DNA of 64,000 bases, taken from NCBI RefSeq assembly GCF_016587375.1, contig NZ_BNJG01000003.1, positions 310,001 through 374,000 on the forward strand, read 5' to 3'. The translations under genes and the position numbers were made by a program. Below are positions 43,509 through 52,586 of this stretch, piece after piece (position 1 is the stretch's first letter; the number at the start of each line of letters is the position of its first letter). Origin of the DNA: Ktedonobacter robiniae (GTDB taxonomy: Bacteria > Chloroflexota > Ktedonobacteria > Ktedonobacterales > Ktedonobacteraceae). The notes beneath the pieces were generated by a model that saw nothing but the letters and a program-made list of their open reading frames with translations, was not told where the DNA came from and made no database searches.

Positions 43509-45735
43509 TCAGGCTTCGGCGCGTATATGGAGGAGGCAGCTCGCGTATGAACCGTGACGCAGTGGCAACTCCAATCCTCGTCCCATGAGCGCGGCCCCTG
43601 AGAGAATGATCTCTGGTACAGAGGCATTGCCTAGCTCTCGCACGCGATACTGCGTCGCTGGCTGTAGGCCCTGTAAACGCAGGAAAGGGAGTGGCTCCCA
43701 GAAAGGGTTGCTGCGCCGGAAGGCAAAGAGCACCGCTTCACTGCCGTCAGGCGCGACACTCGTGACCGCCGCGAGATCGCCTTTGCTGGCCGTCGGCGAA
43801 AGGAGCCAGTACTGATCGCCATCCTGCACCAGGTGGCGAATCGATTTGTAGACGGCGATCCAGCGGGTAGCTTCCGCGAGGTCCTCATCGCTCCAATGCA
43901 GCAGGTGACCACCGATCCCAAGCGCGCCCATCATCGCGACATGAAAGCGGTACTGTACGGGGATCTCATTTACCATGCGGTCATGCGGCATATCAGTCAC
44001 CCAGGCCCCCATCACACGACCAGGCAGAATATGCGAGATGCCTTCTTGAATAAAGAGGCGTGCGTCAGGATGCGTATTATCGCTCGTCCAGACCTGGTCT
44101 GTGCGCCGGAGCACGCCCAGGTCTGCCCGGCCACCGCCCGAGGAACAGGACTCGATGCTCAGCTCTGGATGGCGAGCCCGTAGGGCATCCAGAATAGTAT
44201 AAACACCCTGTGTATGGCGCACCCAGATCTCACGCGCGTCCCCGCCTTGCGCGACGTATTCAGGCCAGCCCGGCTCCGCGAGGGGACGGTTCATGTCCCA
44301 CTTGATAAAATCTATCGCATTTTCGGTGAGCAATTGATCCAGCACCGTGAGCAGGTACGCCTGCACGTCCTGGCGGCCCACATTCAAGACTAACTGGTTA
44401 CGCGCCTCGCTGCGTGGGCGCTGCGGGAAATGATAGATCCAATCTGGGTGTAAGCGGTACAGGTCGCTATCAGCGTTCACCATCTCCGGCTCTACCCACA
44501 AGCCAAACTGCATGCCCAATGCCTTCACGCGCTCGATAAGCGGACGCAGGCCATGGGGAAACTTCTGCGGATCGACGCGCCAATCGCCCAGACCAGCTCG
44601 ATCATGCACACGCCCTGGGAACCAGCCATCATCGACGACGAAGAGCTCCACACCCAACCCTGCAGCACGTTCGGCCAGCAAGCGTTGCCCCTCTTCAGTC
44701 ACATCAAAGGTCGTGGCCTCCCAAGAGTTATACAACACAGGACGCGGCTGGCTAGCCTGCTTTTGCGGCAGAACCTGCTCGCGAACATAGCGATGCAGGC
44801 GACGGCGTACTCCATTCATGCCATCAAGCGTAAAGCCCGCTACAAAATCGGGCGTGGTAAAACTTGTTTGCGCGGCCAGTGTCCAGGCAAAATCATGCTC
44901 GTGAATGCCACCCCCAATCGCGGTGGCCCCAGTGATCGTTGTTGCTATGCGCAAGGCCCAGTTACCACTCCAGGCCAGCGTGCCAAAGTAGACCTCTCCT
45001 TGCTGCTCATTGGCCTGGGTATCCAGCGCGAACCAGGGATAGGCATGCGAGCCCGTTACCCCTTTACGCGACTCCAGCAGCGTCGTGCCAGTCACAACCT
45101 GCTGCTGCTGCTGGAGGCGGCTCTCGCCAGCCCAATGTCCCCCTAATGTGGTCAGCCGACGTGGCACGACCTGGCGTGGCAGATGCCAGACCGCGGAGAA
45201 CACGCGCTCAAGCACAATAGGGTCCGCGCCCTGATTGGTAAAACACGCGGAACGAATGATGACATCGTTTGCAACATCTACCTGGTACAGCAGAGCAACC
45301 TGCAAAGGATAGACCGCATCCTGTAAGAGAATGCGCAATGCAGGCAAACCATCTTGCTCGCCAATCTCGGCATCATGAAAGCGGAGGTCGGCATCGCGTG
45401 TCTGGTCGGCGAAGGTGATCTTCGCGGCCAGTTCGCCAAAGCGTAGCCCACCAAACGCGGGATATTCTTCGGGCGCGAGCGCCAGGCTGACATCCTGCGA
45501 TGATCTGTCGGGCGGCATAGATGCTGCGGAGATATCGGAGAAGAAGGCGAGGCGCGCCCCCCAGTAGAGATTGAGTACATACTCCTCCTCTGTAACCCCA
45601 GCGCGTATGTACTATTCTCCGTCACCAGCAGCCAGCTCCGCTGCGTTGGCTGCTGGTGAATACCGGTCGTTAAAATATCTGAAGCACCAGATGTCTTCTG
45701 GTGCCATGATGTGGATGATTGCTCTAGCATGCTAT
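43509..45735 (-). pseudogene. Glycoside hydrolase family 36 alpha-galactosidase, frameshifted near its 5' end
   Basis: The main open frame (43509-45518, 669 aa) is a GH36 alpha-galactosidase: GVELFVVDDGWFPGRVHDRA, FGLWVEPEMVNADSDLY, DFIKWDMNRPLAEPG (nucleophile Asp) and VWTSDNTHPDARLFIQEGIS (acid/base Asp). Its first ATG cuts off the N-terminal beta domain. Upstream, VTEEEYVLNLYWGARLAFFS continues the same frame, while SWLLVTENSTYALG, the expected beginning, lies in another frame. The join is a run of four C on the plus strand near 45587; one more base would restore one protein of about 740 aa. Either a recent mutation or a homopolymer sequencing error. Probably cytoplasmic; it would act on imported galactosides. 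Confidence 0.75.
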
Positions 45736-46012
45736 GTCGTCTTCCTCATTTGCTTTTTTATCGAACCAGATGCCGGTGGTTGGCAAATGGAATAAGGCCT
45801 GGAACCTCAGTATATCACGGATATTGGCGTGCTGTGACGCTTGACGAGCTTCCCATCAATACAAGGCCCATTCTTTCTTGAGACATTATGTTTCTATAAA
45901 GCGTGTAATCACCGGTAGATTGCTAGGATCGCTAGGATCACGAATGATTGCGCCAATCATACATACCTGCGCTTACAGCAGGTCCATCTTGAAAAAAGAA
46001 AGAATACGAGCT

Positions 46013-46906
46013 ATGAGTAGCAATGCAGCAGCCAGCGGGCAATTCACAATTGGTGGAGACCTTACCGTCAATCGCCTGGGATATGGCGCCATGCGTATCA
46101 CAGGGGAAGGCATCTGGGGCGAACCCGCTGATCGTGAGGAGGCCCTGCGCACACTGAAACGGATTCCTGAACTTGGCATTAACTTCATCGATACGGCAGA
46201 TAGCTACGGCCCCGAGGTCAGCGAGAACCTGATTCATGAGGCACTCTATCCTTATAAAGGTCTCGTGATCGCGACCAAAGGCGGTCTAACTCGGCATGGA
46301 CCGGATATCTGGCTCCCGCTTGGACGTCCCGAATATCTGCGCCAGTGTGTACTGATGAGCATGAGACGCCTAGGTATCGAGCGCATCGATCTATGGCAAC
46401 TCCACCGGATCGATCCCAAGGTGCCACGCGATGAGCAGTTCGATGTGATCAAGCAGATGCAGCAAGAAGGTCTGATCCGGCATGCAGGCCTTAGTGAGGT
46501 CAATACGGAAGAGATTCAGGCGGCTCAGAAGTTCTTCCAGGTTGTCACCGTACAGAACCTGTACAACTTAGTGAACCGCCAGAGCGAGGAGGTCCTTGAT
46601 TACTGCACGCGCAACAATATCGGCTTTATCCCCTGGTTCCCACTGGCATCGGGCAACCTGGCACAGGCTGGCTCACAGCTTGACAAGATCGCCCACAAGC
46701 ACAATACCACACCCAGTGGAATCGCGCTCGCATGGATCCTCAAGCGCAGCCCTGTGACATTGCCGATTCCCGGTACCAGCCGAGTCAAGCACCTGGAGGA
46801 GAACGTGGCCGCGACGAGCGTCACCCTTAGCGACGATGAGTTCAAGGCTCTCGACGAGCAAGGGAAGCGCGAGTGGCAAAACCAGGCGCAAAATCAGGCA
46901 GGTTAG
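46013..46906 (+). CDS. Aldo/keto reductase
   Basis: 297 aa from ATG 46013 (AAAGAAAG upstream). TIM-barrel NADPH oxidoreductase. Catalytic tetrad: Asp and Tyr in NFIDTADSYGPEVSENLIHE, Lys in LVIATKGGLTRHGP and His in DLWQLHRIDPKVPRDEQ. Cofactor site residues occur in PIPGTSRVKHLEENVAA. This subgroup reduces aldehydes or ketones, often sugar- or keto-derived; the substrate is unknown. It stands alone between GH36 and the nucleoside hydrolase. Confidence 0.9.
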   Translation: MSSNAAASGQFTIGGDLTVNRLGYGAMRITGEGIWGEPADREEALRTLKRIPELGINFIDTADSYGPEVSENLIHEALYPYKGLVIATKGGLTRHGPDIWLPLGRPEYLRQCVLMSMRRLGIERIDLWQLHRIDPKVPRDEQFDVIKQMQQEGLIRHAGLSEVNTEEIQAAQKFFQVVTVQNLYNLVNRQSEEVLDYCTRNNIGFIPWFPLASGNLAQAGSQLDKIAHKHNTTPSGIALAWILKRSPVTLPIPGTSRVKHLEENVAATSVTLSDDEFKALDEQGKREWQNQAQNQAG

Positions 46907-47040
46907 GGGGGATTGATGGTTAGATAAAGAAGGATTGCAGAGGGCTCACTTGGCAAAAGGCTGAGCATGGCTTACAATAGCTTGTGTCCTCTCTATACCA
47001 GGACACATACTATTCACAGCGAGGAGGCCTTCGCGCCGCA

Positions 47041-47925
47041 ATGACTTCACAGCCTTCTACGAGCATAAAAATTCTGCTTGATACCGATATTGGCAGCGAT
47101 ATTGATGATGCTGTCTGCCTGGCCTATCTACTGGCTCAGCCCAGGTGCGATCTCCTGGGCATCACTACCGTGACTGGTGAGGCAGAGAAGCGCGCGAAGA
47201 TGGCAAGCGCCCTCTGCACTATTGCGGGCCAGGATATTCCCATCTATCCTGGCGTGGAACAACCCCTCCTCACTCCCATTCAACAACCGCTGTCCCCGCA
47301 GGCAGCCACGCTCGACCGCTGGGCACACACGCACGACTTCCCCCAAGGCGAGGCGATCACCTTTATGGAGCAAACCATTCGCTCTCATCCGGGCGAGGTT
47401 ATTCTGCTCGGCATTGGTCCAATGACTAATATCGCTCTGCTCTTTGCGACCTATCCCGATATCCCTCAACTCCTCAAGGGCCTGGTGCTGATGTGTGGAC
47501 AGTTCGCTCCATCTGGACGCGAATGGAACGCCCTCAATGATCCCTACGCGGCTGAAATCGTCTATCGCGCAGTTGCGCCCATCCATCGCTCTATTGGCCT
47601 GGATGTGACGATGCAGGTCCGTATGGCGGCCTCGGAGTTCCGCCAGCGCTGCACACATCCCCTGCTACGCCCGGTCCTGGATTTCGCGGAGGTCTGGTTC
47701 GAGCGCGCCGATATGGTGACCTTCCACGATCCCCTGGCGGCGGCGACCATTTTTGAGAGCGCGCTCTGCACCTTCTCACCTGGCAATGTCTCGGTCGAGA
47801 TCAAGGATGAAGGCAAAAGTGGGCAGACCTACTGGCAACCTGGCGGCGTTCGCGCGCGCCACGAGGTAGCCCTCTCCGTCAATGCCGAACGCTTTCTTGA
47901 ACACTACTTCCACGTCTTTCAATAG
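47041..47925 (+). CDS. Nucleoside hydrolase (inosine/uridine-preferring type)
   Basis: 294 aa from ATG 47041 (GAGGAGG 13 bases upstream). The calcium-binding signature is ILLDTDIGSDIDDAVCLAYL, with further ligand region NALNDPYAAEIVYR and the C-terminal FHDPLAAATIFE, which holds the catalytic-site His/Asp. Cleaves N-glycosidic bonds of ribonucleosides for base and ribose salvage. The last codon and stop lie inside the left arm of a long palindrome. Confidence 0.9.
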   Translation: MTSQPSTSIKILLDTDIGSDIDDAVCLAYLLAQPRCDLLGITTVTGEAEKRAKMASALCTIAGQDIPIYPGVEQPLLTPIQQPLSPQAATLDRWAHTHDFPQGEAITFMEQTIRSHPGEVILLGIGPMTNIALLFATYPDIPQLLKGLVLMCGQFAPSGREWNALNDPYAAEIVYRAVAPIHRSIGLDVTMQVRMAASEFRQRCTHPLLRPVLDFAEVWFERADMVTFHDPLAAATIFESALCTFSPGNVSVEIKDEGKSGQTYWQPGGVRARHEVALSVNAERFLEHYFHVFQ

Positions 47926-47980
47926 GATGATGGTGTTGGTGGGTTGACGTAGGCAGCCCACCAACACCATCATCCTATTG
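47920..47980. repeat. Long inverted repeat (24-bp arms) that includes the nucleoside hydrolase stop codon
   Basis: Left arm 47920-47943 starts CAATAGGATGATGGTGTTGG, where CAA TAG are the last codon and stop of the gene. Exact complement at 47957-47980, loop 13 nt. No U-tract. Confidence 0.9.
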
Positions 47981-48177
47981 CTGAAGATGCCCCTTGCGCA
48001 GTACATATTCTTCCCTCTAACAGCCTGATCTTCCTATTCTATTATATAGAACTTGACCAATATAAGGGTTCTCAAGTACATTGAGGCATAAGGATACAGT
48101 GCGCTGATCTCATATATCTACATTGACCAACTCCAAATTATTTGCAAAAAATTTCATGAAATTAAAGGACTTATGGC

Positions 48178-49158
48178 ATGCCGATGATGGATCTCAACCC
48201 AAACAAGCCGGGAGGCCAGGGCCACACACCTCTCCCAGAGAGTATGGGCCAATTCCCTTCAGAATCCGCCAGCTTCTCTCATAATCCTATTTCTGAACAT
48301 GGAATGTTCCCAAATGCAGCAGGTTCCGGGACCAATCCTCAACGCTTCAATCCTGTCACTGACCCAGGGGTAAACCCGTTATTTCCTTCGCCCGAGCAGC
48401 CCAAAGCCACCCGTCAACTGGTGCCAGCATATAGAGAGGCTAATGCCAGTGACAACAAAATGACAGTCCAGCGCGAGCCTGTGGTCATCAAGCCGGCTGG
48501 GATTAAGAGTGGGATTCCCCGTCCACCCCAGGGGCGCAGGATGGTCATTCAGATCGCGGTGGCCTCGCTCCTGCTCGTCATTCTGGCTGGGACATTGCTC
48601 GCCACCATTCCCCTGGGGTTCGCCAATGGAAAGACTGGCCTCACCACCATTCTCTCGAGTAGCGGCCTCTACGATACGAAAAACGATAATTCCACGCTCT
48701 TAGCACAGCAGGCCGCGACTGCGACCGCGGTGACGCAGGATGGCTTTGATGCCGGCAATCAGGCCTATGTCGGTGTCAACCCTGGGCCCGCCCTCGGCGG
48801 CTCGGGCAATCGTTTCTTCCAGGGACAGTGTACCTACTGGGCGGCCTATCGCTTCCACCAGCTGCATGGCATATGGGTGCCCTGGCTTGGCAATGCCTGG
48901 GAATGGCTGGGACAGGCTCAGAACTACGGCTGGAAAGTCTCCGCGCAACCAACAGTGGGCGCAATCGTTGTGCTCCAACCAGGTGTACAGGGCGCGGGCG
49001 GCTACGGACATGTGGCCATCGTTGAATCGATTAACTCCAATGGAACGGTCCATACCAGCAACTATAACTGGTATATGGGTGGAGGCGGCTTTGGCGTGCT
49101 CTCCTACTGGGACTTCTCCTATCCCGGCTATCCCGGCATCGCCTTTATTACTAACTAA
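48178..49158 (+). CDS. Membrane-anchored CHAP-domain cell-wall hydrolase
   Basis: 326 aa, AAAGGA upstream. A disordered Pro/Asn-rich cytoplasmic N-terminus of about 120 residues precedes one membrane segment (IQIAVASLLLVILAGTLLAT). The outer C-terminal CHAP domain has the catalytic Cys in FQGQCTYWAAYRF, His in GGYGHVAIVESINSNG and Asn in VHTSNYNWYM. Such domains act as amidases or endopeptidases on peptidoglycan. A perfect terminator follows. Confidence 0.85.
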   Translation: MPMMDLNPNKPGGQGHTPLPESMGQFPSESASFSHNPISEHGMFPNAAGSGTNPQRFNPVTDPGVNPLFPSPEQPKATRQLVPAYREANASDNKMTVQREPVVIKPAGIKSGIPRPPQGRRMVIQIAVASLLLVILAGTLLATIPLGFANGKTGLTTILSSSGLYDTKNDNSTLLAQQAATATAVTQDGFDAGNQAYVGVNPGPALGGSGNRFFQGQCTYWAAYRFHQLHGIWVPWLGNAWEWLGQAQNYGWKVSAQPTVGAIVVLQPGVQGAGGYGHVAIVESINSNGTVHTSNYNWYMGGGGFGVLSYWDFSYPGYPGIAFITN

Positions 49159-49170
49159 CCATTATCCCCT

Positions 49171-49207
49171 AAAAAGAGGTGTAGGAGCTCGGCTCTCACC
49201 TCTTTTT
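49171..49207. terminator. Intrinsic terminator shared by convergent genes
   Basis: AAAAAGAGGTG (49171-49181) pairs with CACCTCTTTTT (49197-49207); a T-run follows on the plus strand and another on the minus strand. Serves the CHAP gene and the convergent tetR. Confidence 0.85.
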
Positions 49208-49208
49208 T

Positions 49209-49829
49209 TTATGTATGGACCAGGGGCATCAAATAGGCCAGGAGCACCGCCTTCAACTCCTCAAGCAGGCGCACACGCTCCTCCCCTTCAACTGCCATAG
49301 CCAGGGCCATCAAGGCCTGGAAAATAGCGACGCAGACATGGGCGCAACGCAGGCGCTGCTCCTCGTCCAATTGGGGTGCGCGCACCGCGAGCAGGTCCAC
49401 AATGCGCTCGATGACCTCCTGGCGCAACTCCTGAGTCGCCTGCTCAACGTCAGAGAAAGACTGCGCACCAAAGAAGAGTGGGCGAAAACCAGCGTGCGCC
49501 TCCCGCAGCTTCGCCAGACCCTGAATCAGATGCTCTAGAAAGCTCGCCAGCGGTAGCTTATCCGCATCCACCGAGAGCGTTTGTGCGAAGAAGGCCCGCA
49601 ACTCCTCGACATAACGCGCCACAATCGCGCGCAAGATGGCCTCTTTATTGGGAAAAAACTGGTAGAGCGAGCCAATTGAGGCCTGCGCCCGCGCGGCTAT
49701 CAGGTTCGTCGTCGCATCCCCATACCCTTTCTCTGAAAATACCTGTTCCGCCGCGTCCAGCAACTTATCGATTCGGCGCTGCCCCCGCGCCTGCTGGGGC
49801 ATACGACGAAGAGAGAGCTCCTTAGCCAT
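49209..49829 (-). CDS. TetR/AcrR family regulator, probable repressor of the P450 gene
   Basis: 206 aa. HTH at residues 18-63: RIDKLLDAAEQVFSEKGYGD, TTNLIAARAQASIGSLYQFF and PNKEAILRAIVARYVEELRA. The C-terminal domain is helical and resembles the TetR_C group with LPLASFLEHLIQGLAKLREA. It is divergent from a cytochrome P450, with two matching inverted sites between them, so it likely controls the P450 and itself. Confidence 0.88.
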   Translation of the reverse strand: MAKELSLRRMPQQARGQRRIDKLLDAAEQVFSEKGYGDATTNLIAARAQASIGSLYQFFPNKEAILRAIVARYVEELRAFFAQTLSVDADKLPLASFLEHLIQGLAKLREAHAGFRPLFFGAQSFSDVEQATQELRQEVIERIVDLLAVRAPQLDEEQRLRCAHVCVAIFQALMALAMAVEGEERVRLLEELKAVLLAYLMPLVHT

Positions 49830-49857
49830 GTGAGACCCTACCTTCTATTAACAGTAT

Positions 49858-49927
49858 GCCGACGCTGCTAAAGCACGCGTCTACATATAATGGACGATAT
49901 ATAGACGCGTGCTTTAGCAGCGTCGGC
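49858..49927. repeat. Long inverted repeat (26-bp perfect arms, 30 with one mismatch) between tetR and P450
   Basis: Left arm 49858-49883 starts GCCGACGCTGCTAAAGCACG; exact complement 49902-49927. Pairing continues for four more bases after one mismatch. A 21-nt part of the arm recurs at 30436. It lies between divergent start codons. Confidence 0.9.
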
Positions 49928-49950
49928 CCCATACAACTCCTAAATATCTC

Positions 49951-50008
49951 TTGACAACGTGAGTAAATGCTCATATTCTTAAGAGAGAAGAAGTGAGCTT
50001 CTACTCAT
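49951..50008 (+). promoter_or_regulatory. P450 promoter with duplicated operator
   Basis: TTGACA at 49951-49956, TATTCT at 49974-49979, spacer 17 bp. Two copies of GTGAG-N6-CTCAT lie at 49959-49974 (inside the promoter) and 49993-50008 (34 bp downstream). This is a good candidate for control by the divergent TetR. Confidence 0.65.
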
Positions 50009-50083
50009 ATTTTAGCGCTCCTATTGTAGACCGGGTATGGGTAGCTTGTCTACGTTATAGGCAAGGAAAAGAGGACTTTTCTT

Positions 50084-51448
50084 ATGCAGCAGTTCAACGC
50101 GCTTCCAGGCCCCAGGGGGCTTCCTCTCGTGGGCAATGCCCCTCAGCTTCAACGCAATCCACTCGCTTTTATGCGCTCTACGCGTACGCAGTATGGGCAC
50201 CTTGTGCGCCTCTCCCTGGCTGGCACACCTGTCGTCTGCGCCTATGCGCCAGAGCATGTGCTCTACTGCCTGACAGAACATCCACGCGACTTTACTTCGC
50301 TCCAAAGCCAGCAACGCAGCAATATGCGCGAGGTCCTGGGCGAGGGCTTGCTGACGACTGAGGGCGAGATCCATCGCCAGCAGCGTCGCCTGGTACAGCC
50401 AGCCTTTCATCGCCAGCGCATCGATCAATATGCCGATGTGATGGTGCGCTATACCGAGCAGATGCTTGAGACCTGGCAACCGGGACAGGAGCTTGAGCTG
50501 GCCTCCACCATGCAGCACCTGACCCTGCGTATCATCGTACACACTCTTTTCAGTGTTGAAGAACTCTCCCAGGCCAATCAACTCAGCGAGGCCTTTACGG
50601 CGGTTATTGGGCGTCCTCCTCAGGGTCTGGGCAGGCCGCGCGTGCTCTCACGCTTCTCAGCCCAGACACGCGACTTCAATCGCGGCAAGAAGACGTTGGA
50701 CAACTTTGTGTACGGGCTTATTCAGCAGCGGCGCGCAGCGGGTGGCGATAGGGGCGACATCCTCGATATGCTGCTCACTGCCCAGGAGGAGGGCCAGGGC
50801 ATGAGCGATTCCCAGGTCCATGACCAGGTAATGACACTGGTGGCCGCGGGCCATGAGACGGCCCAAAATAGCCTCTGCTGGACCTTCTATCTCCTGGCTC
50901 AACACCCGGAGATTCGCCAGAAGCTCCTGCTGGAACTCCACACGGTGCTCGCTGGACGCGCCCCAACAGTTGCCGACCTGGCATGCCTCCCCTACCTGGA
51001 ATGGGTCATGAACGAGTCCTGGCGCGTGCTACCTCCCGTCTGGCGCATGGGACGACGCGCCATCCGCGACTTCACGCTCGGAGACTACCACCTGCCTGCA
51101 GGGACTATCGTCCTCTTGAGCCAGTGGGTCACCCATAACGACGCGGAGATCTGGCACGATCCCCAGGAGTTCCAACCCGAGCGCTGGGACCCTATCCAGG
51201 GTGAGAACGTGCCACGTGGCGCCTACTTCCCCTTCGGCCTGGGACCACGCATCTGTATTGGCATGCCCTTCGCACAGATGGAGACCAAACTCTTGCTGGC
51301 CACGATCCTACAACGCTACACGCCCGAACCTGTGCCAGACCATCCCATCGAACTGCTGCCGCGCGTCACCCTCCGCCCAAAGCATGGCATGCGTGTGACG
51401 CTCAATCCGACCAGTATCCAGGAGCAGATGGTAAATTACAGGTTATGA
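50084..51448 (+). CDS. Cytochrome P450
   Basis: 454 aa with AGAGGA upstream. Motifs: PGPRGLPLVGNAPQLQRNPL at the N-terminus without a membrane anchor, I-helix LVAAGHETAQNSLCW, K-helix ESWR, PERW, and the haem loop YFPFGLGPRICIGMPF with Cys391 as ligand. Similar in layout to soluble bacterial CYP110-like enzymes that hydroxylate fatty or terpenoid substrates; specificity is unknown. No ferredoxin or reductase gene is adjacent, so redox partners come from elsewhere. Confidence 0.93.
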   Translation: MQQFNALPGPRGLPLVGNAPQLQRNPLAFMRSTRTQYGHLVRLSLAGTPVVCAYAPEHVLYCLTEHPRDFTSLQSQQRSNMREVLGEGLLTTEGEIHRQQRRLVQPAFHRQRIDQYADVMVRYTEQMLETWQPGQELELASTMQHLTLRIIVHTLFSVEELSQANQLSEAFTAVIGRPPQGLGRPRVLSRFSAQTRDFNRGKKTLDNFVYGLIQQRRAAGGDRGDILDMLLTAQEEGQGMSDSQVHDQVMTLVAAGHETAQNSLCWTFYLLAQHPEIRQKLLLELHTVLAGRAPTVADLACLPYLEWVMNESWRVLPPVWRMGRRAIRDFTLGDYHLPAGTIVLLSQWVTHNDAEIWHDPQEFQPERWDPIQGENVPRGAYFPFGLGPRICIGMPFAQMETKLLLATILQRYTPEPVPDHPIELLPRVTLRPKHGMRVTLNPTSIQEQMVNYRL

Positions 51449-51765
51449 GGTTGCAGGTCCTGTTGCAGGTGGCTGCGTTCCCACGCGAACCAGCGTTTGA
51501 GCACTGTCCGTAGCGCAAAAATTGCTGCGAACATGGCTATCTGTCTCCATGACCGTAGCTCAATAGTTTTGAGCAGCGTTCCAGCCAGCTTAAAACTTAA
51601 GCCGGTAATGATGCCATCGGCCACTATCAGCCGCGCTCCGGTCACCTGCCCGGTCTTGAAGAGGACCACAAGACTCCTGAGCAGATACGCGATGATGAGC
51701 AAAGCGCCAATAAATTCAATCATAGCTGCCCAGAGGCTAAATGTTACAAGATGGGTCAGGTTCAT
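51436..51765 (-). CDS. DUF1622-like small membrane protein
   Basis: 109 aa with two or three membrane helices (FIGALLIIAYLLRSLVVLF). The section LSFKLAGTLLKTIELRSWRQ followed by IAMFAAIFALRTVLKRWFAW mirrors the DUF1622 core of the neighbouring gene, so the two are paralogues. It overlaps the upstream DUF1622 gene by 4 bp and the convergent P450 gene by 13 bp. Function unknown. Confidence 0.7.
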   Translation of the reverse strand: MNLTHLVTFSLWAAMIEFIGALLIIAYLLRSLVVLFKTGQVTGARLIVADGIITGLSFKLAGTLLKTIELRSWRQIAMFAAIFALRTVLKRWFAWERSHLQQDLQPHNL

Positions 51766-52199
51766 TGGGGCTTTCTCACCTCCGTTTGGAGCGGCACTGG
51801 TGGCTGTATATGAGTTGGCGGGCGGTGCCCCGGTGCTTGCGGATAGCGTTGCGCCGCTCGATCTATTTCCTGCTGTAAGAAGTAGTTCAGGAGCGTACGT
51901 ATCGTCGCGATAGCGACGAGCTGACCAATTTCGGTCCAGGAAGGGGCAATGGCGGTACGCAGAATATCAGCACCCAATTCAAACTCCAGCGCCAGCGCCA
52001 GCCAGCGACCCAATCCCAGGCGGATATACTCTGTGTATGGCTCCTGAACTCCTATCTGCTGGCCTGGTTTGTGTAAAACCAGGCGCAGGGCATGAAAGGT
52101 GGCTTGTAGAGCGGCGAAGGCGATAATGAGGCCAGCGATGGCCTCAACGCCTGAAGCAAGGTACCCCGTCCAGATTTTAAACAGTTCTTCCATACACAA
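51762..52199 (-). CDS. DUF1622 family membrane protein
   Basis: 145 aa with three membrane helices. It carries the family core ALALEFELGADILRTAIAPS, WTEIGQLVAIATIRTLLNYF and LQQEIDRA, and ends in a Pro-rich cytoplasmic tail. DUF1622 proteins are widespread small membrane proteins of unknown role. Translationally coupled to the shorter paralogue downstream (ATGA-type overlap). Confidence 0.85.
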   Translation of the reverse strand: MCMEELFKIWTGYLASGVEAIAGLIIAFAALQATFHALRLVLHKPGQQIGVQEPYTEYIRLGLGRWLALALEFELGADILRTAIAPSWTEIGQLVAIATIRTLLNYFLQQEIDRAAQRYPQAPGHRPPTHIQPPVPLQTEVRKPQ

Positions 52200-52298
52200 A
52201 CACTACATTCTCAATAAGCAAGTCAGCCCAGGCCTGGTTGCTACGCGCCTGGACCCCGTTTAGCCAAAGCCAGGAAACCAGGGCTGACTCTTCGATAT

Positions 52299-52470
52299 TT
52301 AATGCGCGGTCGCCCGGTCGCTATGACTTACACGATGACGGAAGACCCAGTAGTTCCAGATCTGGTAGGCCAGGATAAAGGGGAGCAGCGCCAGGGCAAT
52401 TCAGCTCATCAGCGTCAAGGTATAGGGGCTCGAAGGTCGATTCCAGAAAGAAGAAAGGCTCATTGCAGAT
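52299..52470 (-). pseudogene. cydB: C-terminal fragment of cytochrome bd oxidase subunit II (cydB)
   Basis: The minus strand reads RPSSPYTLTLMS, TGA, IALALLPFILAYQIWNYWVF and RHRV to a TAA at 52299. ASSSPYTL...WIALALLPFILAYQxWxYWVFRxRV is the end of CydB; a Trp codon has become TGA. The fragment begins exactly at the right end of the dead tnpB element, and the rest of cydB is absent from the window. Confidence 0.75.
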
Positions 52471-52586
52471 CTGAGAGCTCCCCACGCGAAAGCAGCGGGT
52501 TTCCAGGGGTTCGGCCCACGCTTCCCGTTCTTCACCCCGAAGGAGAAGCGCTGGCTCTTGTGGTGGTTCCCCTGACCTTTTGGGCA
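52471..52586 (-). ncRNA. Omega-RNA scaffold/right end of the dead tnpB element
   Basis: 116 nt that align with the solitary copy at 17080-17193. The minus strand ends in an imperfect CCCGC-loop-GCG hairpin followed by GGGGAGCTCTCAG, the standard scaffold 3' end. The next bases, ATCTGCAATGAGCCTTTC, would be the guide and belong to the cydB flank. Confidence 0.6.

Noticed and set aside
45622..45659. 13-bp inverted repeat TCACCAGCAGCCA
   Set aside because: It lies inside the frameshifted 5' coding part of the GH36 gene and is probably a by-product of coding sequence.
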